A stretch of DNA of 64,000 nt from Ecdyonurus torrentis (taxonomy: Eukaryota; Arthropoda; Insecta; Ephemeroptera; Heptageniidae): assembly GCA_949318235.1 (NCBI GenBank), contig OX439127.1:30697069-30761068 (forward strand), in the 5' to 3' direction. Shown in pieces: positions 56,371 through 64,000 of this stretch. Each line of letters starts with the position of its first letter. Position 1 is the stretch's first letter. The translations under genes and the position numbers were made by a program. The notes under the pieces are model-generated. The model made no database searches. It was not told the origin of the DNA and was given only the letters and a program-made list of their open reading frames with translations.

Positions 56371-56980
56371 CACTTTTTTACATGTAATTAATGATTTGTA
56401 AAAAACACCAGGCAACATGAAAGTTTCCTTTCCAATTAAACTACTTTTAAGTCATAAATTTAATAACAAATGCAAATATAGAGTTGAAAATGCCTTTTTA
56501 TAAAGAAAAAAACATCACTACATATTTCCAACAGTAAAAATAACAATTTCGGCAGTTGCTTATTCTCCGTCCTTGTTTTTCCTCTTCCAACTAAAATTTT
56601 TCAATTTATTGATATTTAGGTACGTACGTGTAATACAGGGTATAGATTGGATAAAAGGCGAAAACAAGCTATTTTTAACATCAAACTTTAAATAATTTGT
56701 TACACAAACAAGTCTAAGACCCAAGTAGAGTTTCCTGTGGATTATGCAACTGTTTGGTCACGTCGTACGGGTTAAAAGCTTCATCGTTTGGCAGGTTGTT
56801 TATCATAAACTAACTTTGTAAAATATAATATTAAGCCGTACTGATCTCAACCAAAATTCAGTGTGAAGGGTACGTCAAAATTCAATCAATGAGGTAATCT
56901 AAGATAATTTTTCTTTCTTTGAGCCTTATAATTCCTTTAAGTTTATCAGTAATAAAAAGAAATACGTTTCTCCTCACCTA
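56371..56980. other. AT-rich non-coding stretch
   Basis: Nothing recognisable. Confidence 0.6.
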
Positions 56981-56981
56981 C

Positions 56982-57024
56982 GTATGTATGTATGTATGTA
57001 TGTATGTATGTATGTATGTATATA

Positions 57025-57081
<57 letters not shown>
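56982..57081. repeat. (GTAT)n-(AT)n compound microsatellite
   Basis: About nine GTAT units pass directly into a 60-bp AT run with one ATTTAT break. Confidence 0.97.
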
Positions 57082-57084
<3 letters not shown>

Positions 57085-57235
57085 AAAGAGTATGATAATA
57101 AATACTATACATCATACATTAAGTACGTTAGTTATATATCGAGTAAATAAATTCCTCTAAATGAAAAAACAAAACATCGTATGCACACGTACTATATGAT
57201 TTATATTTATTTAAAATTATTAATTCAAGCATGGT

Positions 57236-57841
57236 TATTATTATTACGATGTACTTTTGTTCCTTCAGCCATCTCATTATGAAGGGTATAGCGCATCCTT
57301 CCAGCATTGCGGGATCTCATCAACCACTCTTTATCCGACAACACCTGACTTTGAGCCAAGTAATACCAGGACGGGTTTTATATCTAAACTCTGTACTTAT
57401 GACACTTTGGAAGACACGTGCCTTTTTTTTTTCTCCTCCTATTTTTCTAATTTTTGCCTGAAACATTGCATTTTTGCACTCCTTGACAATTGATGTATCA
57501 AGTATGCGAGCGAGCTCATCATTTCGGCGATTCACCGTCTATGAGACACTTGCAACACCACACCCACGAAGCGTGCATTCGAATACCCAGGCTATCCTAC
57601 TTTTTACCACCCTAACAGGGTTACAATTAACCCAGTAATAGAGTAGCGCGGAGGGAGCCTCAAGGTGGTCCGGAGGCTTAGTATAGGGTAGACTTGATCT
57701 TCCGCGACGGTGGTATATAGAAATAAAACACAGGATAAGCTACAGGCGTTTACCCATTCAAGTATTTACCAAGTGCAACGTTGCTTCACCTCCGGGATCG
57801 TATAGAACTAGGTCTAAGCAACGCGACACACCCACCGTCTG
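57236..57841 (-). mobile_element. 5S rRNA-headed SINE-like element, copy 2 (uninterrupted)
   Basis: Minus-strand copy of the element at 52733-53340. On minus it begins ACGGTGGGTGTGTCGCG, runs through the 5S-like head (CCCGGAGGTGAAGCAACGTT), the shared body (GCCTCCGGACCACCTTGAGG) and the tail (GAGATGGCTGAAGGAACAAA), then TAATAATAATAA. It lacks the 68-bp insertion of copy 1 and has extra sequence in the 3' half instead (around 57380-57460). AAT-rich DNA lies on both sides. Short frames across it are not meaningful. Confidence 0.7.
57748..57788 (-). promoter_or_regulatory. 5S-type internal pol III control region (copy 2)
   Basis: Read on minus, GAAGCAACGTTGCACTTGG followed by TACTTGAATGGGTAAACGCC, the same layout as copy 1. 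TGAATGGG replaces TGGATGGG, which weakens the box C match. Confidence 0.45.
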
Positions 57842-58035
57842 TATTATTATTTGCTTTTAAGTGCCCTGATGTTAACTCATTTTATATCTCACTAATTCTT
57901 CAATAAAAATACTTTGTGTCAAGTACGTTTATTACACAATGTATGTACTGCCTGTCTGATTTGCTCTGTCAGTTGAAGTCTCATTAACTTTGCAATAAAT
58001 ATGTAATATGTTCACCTGCTGTCCTGTCTTCCGAG

Positions 58036-58164
58036 CCCACTGCAATGCCAGTAGCTGCATCTGTGTTCACTGCTCATGCACAAGTACCCTCTGGGCTTGG
58101 ACTGAATATAGCTATTAAATGCCAACGACTAAATTTGTCAAGCAAAGGAAAAGATCTGTTATAA
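58036..58164 (+). CDS. Candidate terminal coding exon, unidentified protein
   Basis: CCTGCTGTCCTGTCTTCCGAG, acceptor-like, precedes 42 open codons and a TAA. The peptide begins PTAMPVAASVFTAHAQVPSG and ends SSKGKDLL. Thirteen of 42 codons begin with G, above chance for this composition. The frame also stays open ~15 codons upstream of the proposed acceptor, so the exon start is uncertain. Minus is also open over this DNA, which weakens the case. It lies ~200 bp from SINE copy 2 and could be part of another decayed repeat. Confidence 0.27.
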   Translation, partial: PTAMPVAASVFTAHAQVPSGLGLNIAIKCQRLNLSSKGKDLL

Positions 58165-58388
58165 CAGTAGGGGGTCCAATACAAAATACACCCATTGCAC
58201 AAAGCTGATACATAAATATATCGTTGGATTGTCGTTTTTTTTTCTTTTCGTTTTGATACATACATAGTAACAATGTTCTTTTTTCACTAATCACTAATGA
58301 TATACTAAAAAAAACTAATTAATAAATTGTTTTTTATTTTTAAAATATATTTCGAACCTAATGATCTAATTTCCCTTCAATGTAATAT

Positions 58389-58392
<4 letters not shown>
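58165..58392. other. AT-rich non-coding stretch
   Basis: Nothing recognisable. Confidence 0.55.

Positions 58393-58436
<44 letters not shown>
58393..58436. repeat. (AT)n microsatellite
   Basis: About 44 bp of AT. Confidence 0.96.
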
Positions 58437-58500
58437 TGCAAACAATTTAATTTAATTTCCTAAAAATATTAGTATATTTTATTATTATTTTGCTTTTATG

Positions 58501-58504
<4 letters not shown>

Positions 58505-58576
<72 letters not shown>
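58505..58576. repeat. (AT)n microsatellite
   Basis: About 72 bp of AT, 70 bp after the previous tract. Confidence 0.97.
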
Positions 58577-58577
<1 letters not shown>

Positions 58578-58812
58578 TTCATCTTAGATTTGATGCCGTT
58601 TCAAAATTATTTCTGCCATCAAGATAAAAAAAAAATACACGAATAAACATAAATAATATCAAGCAACCTTTAGGCATGAACTTGCTATATTTTGTTTCGT
58701 TTTTTGGCTTATGTGCCAAACAAAAGTTGTGAAAAATTACACTAAAAATTATGTACTCACTTGTAGATAGTGAATTATGCACTTATCCACCAAGTCAATT
58801 TAAATTTTCTTT

Positions 58813-58819
<7 letters not shown>

Positions 58820-58901
<82 letters not shown>
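58820..58901. repeat. (CT)n microsatellite
   Basis: About 82 bp of CT. Confidence 0.97.
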
Positions 58902-58906
<5 letters not shown>

Positions 58907-59348
58907 TGAAATGAAAACTGTTGGTATATTACAACTAAAGAAAAAATTATTCTTATTATTCACTTTCTTTACTATAGAATATGTGTAAACAATTTTTGTT
59001 AATTTAATTACGTATACGACTCTTGTGTAAATTGTACTCTACAAGCAAAAAAAAAATATATATATATATGTTAGCATCAAAACCCGAAATTGACCCAAAC
59101 TAGGTATTTTTGCTCATTTCGGCTTTTGGTTCGTCGCTTTTTGCCAAAACCCGGAATGCCACTTTATTTCGGCTTTTGGTCACGAAATTTTGATCCATAC
59201 TAGTTTTGAGCATTTCGCAAAAAGCAAAACCCGGTGTAAACATTTATATCTAGTTTTGGTCTTTGAATTTTAACCAGAACTAGTTGTGGTCAAAATAGAA
59301 AAATCAAAACCCGAAAAATGAACATTTCTCAACTCAATTATTTGATAT

Positions 59349-59354
<6 letters not shown>

Positions 59355-59412
<58 letters not shown>

Positions 59413-59420
59413 AGAGAGAT
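59355..59420. repeat. (AG)n microsatellite inside the foldback element
   Basis: AG run with one GAGGAGAG break, 18 bp inside the left arm. Confidence 0.95.
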
Positions 59421-59829
59421 ATTATATCACGACCCGTTAAATATAAAAAGTAAAAATATTTATTTTAATTTACAATAATAAGAGTGATATTATTATGACT
59501 TATGACTAATTTCCCTCATATTGGTTCAAAGTTCAAGTCCACCTTACTTTATCCAGTGATAACGATTTATTTTAAAATATTTCTTGTGCGTATATTCAGT
59601 TGACTGTTTGTCTCTGTGCTGAAAACATGGTTTATAACTGCATAATATTCGTTAGAAAGAGGATAAGAAAGTGTTTGAATTTAAAAAGTTCACAACACAC
59701 GTATATTGTTGGTGCGCAAATTATAAGTGAACATTTGGTTAGTGGTTTAATGGATTAGCTCTTAATTTACATTTAATCGTAAGTAGCCCCTTAAAATAAT
59801 AATAATATACTCTATTACTACCATTACTG

Positions 59830-59962
59830 AATGGACCACTTGCAATAAAATGTTTGTAATTGTTGCAAAAAGGGAAAATGATTTTTAATTTTTTTGAGGA
59901 AGAAATGCATTAAGAAAATTTCAAATTAATTTAAAAAGTACGCTCATTGCAAGTGGTCCATT
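59830..59962. mobile_element. 133-bp inverted-repeat element nested in the foldback element
   Basis: AATGGACCACTTGCAAT at 59830-59846 and its perfect inverted copy at 59946-59962 enclose 99 bp of AT-rich DNA. No clear target duplication. It is either a MITE inserted later or part of the host element. Confidence 0.6.
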
Positions 59963-60501
59963 GCTAGGTCAAACAGTAAGTTTATTTTTCGTATTGTCTC
60001 AATTTATATTCCGTATCTATAGCCATAAGATTTAGAGATTATGGTCAGCGCATTCTAATCAAATTAATCTTTCAGGCCATATATTTGGCATTTCAAGTAA
60101 AATAATAAAATATATTGTTTCAACACCTCAATTATAATACCAAAACATCGTGCATTTATAATATAATCATAGTCTTTTATCATTGCATAAAATTCTGAGT
60201 TGAGAAATGTTCATTTTTCGGGTTTTGATTTTTCTATTTTGACCACAACTAGTTCTGGTCAAAATTCAAAGACCAAAACTAGATATAAATGTTTACACCG
60301 GGTTTTGCTTTTTGCAAAATGCTCAAAACTAGTATGGATCAAAATTTCGTGACCAAAAGCCGAAATAAAGTGGCATTCCGGGTTTTGGCAAAAAGTGACG
60401 AACCAAAAGCCGAAATGAGCAAAAATACCTAGTTTGGGTCAATTTCGGGTTTTGATGCTGACATATATATAGATATGTAGGTTTTCACGGTTCGATGTAT
60501 G

Positions 60502-60614
60502 AGGTGAGACATTGCTAGGTATGTCTTGGGCTCTAACGGGATAACCGTTAGAAGAACAACACCCGCCACGGTTATCCCGTTAGAGCCCAAGACATACCTA
60601 GCAATGTCTCACCT
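60502..60614. other. Perfect 47-bp-arm hairpin
   Basis: Left arm 60502-60548 (starts AGGTGAGACATTGCTAGG, ends GGGATAACCGT) and right arm 60568-60614 are perfect inverted copies with a 19-base loop (60549-60567). A second, competing palindrome overlaps the left arm and loop: TCTAACGG-gataa-CCGTTAGA. A 25-bp unique sequence (from GTTTTCACGG) joins it on the left, and (AT)n on the right. It could be one collapsed end of a larger element. Confidence 0.9.
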
Positions 60615-60640
60615 TATATATATATATATATATATATATA
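60615..60640. repeat. Short (AT)n run
   Basis: TA run directly abutting the hairpin arm. Confidence 0.93.
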
Positions 60641-61084
60641 GTGTAAATATGCAAAGTATTATTAAAAATATATTTTTACACATTTTACAGTTTTTTTAAT
60701 AATAATAAAAAAATACATATGAAATAGTTTGTTTTTTGTTATTTAAATTTCAAACATATTATTTAAACAAAGGTAGTATAATAATATTCATATAGTGTAT
60801 TGTTTGTGCACAATATTAAATAATTTAGCATTTATAATGATTAAAATAATTAATTTGAATTTAGTACACATGTAGTTTAACTATATAATACATTATAGGA
60901 AAATGCTTCAATTATGTAAATATATTTATTTACTTTCATTACTGTTTTTTTCTGTACGCACATGCACGGTTGTGATAATATATTTTACAATTTACATTCA
61001 GCGTATGTTTTTCTCATAAGAATAATATTGTAAATTTCCCGCGAGTTTTTGAATGTACAATGAAATTTTAGAACGTTTTTAATA

Positions 61085-61086
<2 letters not shown>
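60641..61086. other. AT-rich non-coding stretch
   Basis: Nothing recognisable. Confidence 0.6.

Positions 61087-61127
<41 letters not shown>
61087..61127. repeat. A homopolymer, about 41 bases
   Basis: The longest uninterrupted A run in the window. Confidence 0.97.
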
Positions 61128-61129
<2 letters not shown>

Positions 61130-61428
61130 TCCTCATGAATTTTCAAATAGTAAAATTAAAATTGTTCCCTATCACGTATAAGATACGTTGTTTTAATTTG
61201 GTTTTAATAAGTCACGTTCTATAATTTTCAAGTCGCATAGCCTAATGATGATAGATTAATAATTTAATAACGCTACACCCTTAAACTTTGTACAAACTTT
61301 CATATATCAAAATTATAAAAATGTTTAAAAAAAATTAACAGAAGAGATAAAAATCAGATTAAAAACATTATAAATCATTTTGAGAAGAACATAAATGCAC
61401 TAAAATCTTCTTTTATCGAAATTTTTTT

Positions 61429-61431
<3 letters not shown>

Positions 61432-61493
<62 letters not shown>
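61432..61493. repeat. (CA)n microsatellite
   Basis: About 62 bp of AC. Confidence 0.97.
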
Positions 61494-62415
<922 letters not shown>

Positions 62416-64000
62416 AGTAATTCTCCTATAATTGGAGTTTTTTAATCAATTAATTAGTTTTTCTTTATTTGCTCTTTCTCTTTGAAAAAGTTTCTAAAAA
62501 ACACATTTATTTATTGTTATAAAGTGATAATTAAATAAAACCAAAGAAAATTATTTTTGAATGTGGTTATTTCATTAAAAGAACGTAGTTTCGTAACAAA
62601 TAATGCATGCACAGTGATAATAATAATATTACTGCTTTAGATTTTAATGATATGTATATGATTAAGCATCTTATATAATTAGCTATACCACAATGGAAAT
62701 TACATAAATGTATAACAGACAAGATTAATATAATATAGTACATATTATACTGTATTATATGTTTTCATATGAAATTGTAAAGTGCCACAAAGAGCTTGAT
62801 TCAACTATATACGAGAATCAGTTGTCATATAAGAAATTTCCTACAGCGATGTTGAGAAAGACTACTTGATGTAAAGCACAGTATGTAGGCACGTAAATTA
62901 CAACAAATGTACGACAAACTGTTGGCTGTAAGTGACACTACGTTAGCTCAGACAAACATAAAATAATATTATGTCATATATGAGTGAAAATTCAAAGGTA
63001 GCATTAAAAATATATATATTATATATAACCACACAAAAAAAAGTGCAAAGAATGCGATTTTTTCCTATTTTTTATAACATTGAAAGAAATTATTTAAGTG
63101 CTTCTTTTGCTTTGCTTGCGCTTATAAATTAATAAAAATGTAATTTTTGTATAGAAAAAAGGAATAACCGTATCAAAGAGATAAGTTTATAAAATATCAT
63201 TCTTAATATACTGTATGTTACAGATTGGATAGTTCATGCAAAACTTCAAAATATTAAAGTTTTTACTGATATACATAAACATGAAAACCATGTATTGTAA
63301 TGTCATGTTAATTATACCTAACTAATTTATAATGGTTGATTGTTCTCTCTCTCACTTGCTGTTCTGTTCAATCAGCTGCATGCCTATGCAAATGCATGCA
63401 AATGTCAAAACAATAACAATAAGATTTATCAAACAATGTGAATATAAGCTTGAATAGTCATCATGCATCTCCTAAATATAAAAGTTTTAGAAGTGTTATA
63501 AACAACTCTAGTTAACAAGTACAAAGTTTTAACAAGCTTTTAACCCTTTGTTGATAACAAAACGACAAAGCATTGTATTGTACATTCACTTTTCATTCAA
63601 TAATGATCGTGATACTTTACTTGTGATTAAAACTTCCATAAATATTATAAGTAACAATAGAAATATACTCATTTTGCTAAATTTGTATGGTTTCCAAACG
63701 TTGAACGTTACACACGTGTTTTAAACAAAATATAAATCTCACAGTATGTAACATACAAACCCTTTAACGTGATGATTTCTGTTTGACATACAATATTGGC
63801 AACATTGTTAATTTCCTTTCATTGAAAATTTTCATTAATTTGTCGAACTGTTTATTGAGCGTTCAATAATAATTTGTATTTGGTAAAATAAAGTCTCATA
63901 CTGTCTTCAGGGCTTTAACATAAGTTGAAAATCTAATTTACTAATGAATTGCGATGGTATTAACCATATGAATATAAAACGTTAATGTGATTGAAAGAGC
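62416..64000. other. AT-rich non-coding stretch to window end
   Basis: No supported gene. The only discrete feature is the octamer pair at 63386-63403. Confidence 0.6.
63386..63403 (+). promoter_or_regulatory. Tandem POU/Oct octamer motifs
   Basis: ATGCAAAT occurs twice (63386-63393 and 63396-63403), start to start 10 bp, one helical turn. An E box-like CAGCTG lies 10 bp upstream. ATGCAAAT is the known binding site of POU-domain factors. Function is inferred from motif and spacing only. Confidence 0.35.

Larger units (their letters stand above)
59070..60462. mobile_element. 1.39-kb foldback-like element with 267-bp inverted arms
   Basis: Arms 59070-59336 and 60196-60462 are inverted copies of equal length with about four mismatches by my reading, so the insertion is young or its arms are homogenised. 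Ends read GT(T/C)AGCATCAAAACCCGAA. Both flanks are (AT)n, which hides any target duplication. Each arm carries four CAAAACCCG motifs and several CTAGTTTTGGTC-like motifs. The 859-bp interior has no transposase frame, an (AG)n tract and a nested inverted repeat. The layout resembles foldback transposons or very long-arm MITEs; the family is not recognised. Confidence 0.85.

Noticed and set aside
57231..57535. Frames of 71-78 codons at the SINE copy 2 tail
   Set aside because: They run through the repeat and differ from the equivalent part of copy 1, so they are not coding.

Overview
This window is AT-rich (by eye about a quarter G+C) and packed with simple-sequence repeats. There are long dinucleotide tracts of (AT)n, (AG)n/(CT)n and (AC)n/(GT)n, many A/T homopolymers, and scattered small transposons. 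No long coding frame, operon structure or conserved prokaryote-type gene is present. The pattern is that of non-coding (intergenic or intronic) DNA from an animal, most likely an invertebrate with a microsatellite-rich genome. Decapod crustaceans, cephalopods and some cnidarians are like this, but I cannot assign the species. Most reading frames over 60 codons are shadows of dinucleotide repeats (poly-SL, poly-RE, poly-YI, poly-TH). The longest non-repeat frames, 107 and 110 codons, open with GTG and TTG rather than ATG and are not convincing genes.

The real content is mobile DNA. About 0-17 kb holds a 164-bp inverted-repeat element at 3.5 kb, one copy of a dispersed ~345-bp repeat at 8.6 kb, a G+C-richer patch at 9.7-10.1 kb, and a TTAA-flanked piggyBac-type MITE at 15.7-16.0 kb. 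From 17 to 22 kb there is a CpG-rich patch (18.2-18.6 kb), a 62-bp candidate exon with near-perfect splice sites (19.26 kb), the second copy of the dispersed repeat, and a 460-bp TA-flanked element with ~190-bp arms. From 22 to 41 kb I see mainly microsatellites plus a hairpin at 32.0 kb. From 41 to 45 kb there is a TA-flanked MITE candidate, the best candidate coding exon (minus strand, 42.35-42.50 kb), and a 71-bp hairpin flanked by GTAC whose empty site survives in a neighbouring repeat unit.

From 51 to 58 kb there are two small MITEs of one general design and two ~610-bp SINE-like elements in inverted orientation. Each SINE has a head resembling 5S rRNA with its internal pol III control region, and a tail ending in (TAA)n. 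The first copy carries a 68-bp inverted-repeat insertion with a perfect 10-bp target duplication, and the second copy lacks it. From 59.0 to 60.7 kb lies a stacked palindrome region: a 1.39-kb foldback-like element with 267-bp arms (about four mismatches), a 133-bp inverted repeat nested inside it, and a perfect 47-bp-arm hairpin just outside. The last 3 kb hold long (AC)n and (AG)n tracts and a tandem pair of POU octamer motifs.

No genes can be shown to work together here. Candidate exons are offered only as such: they rest on splice signals, open frame and codon pattern, not on homology. All coordinates, mismatch counts and base-composition statements were made by eye.
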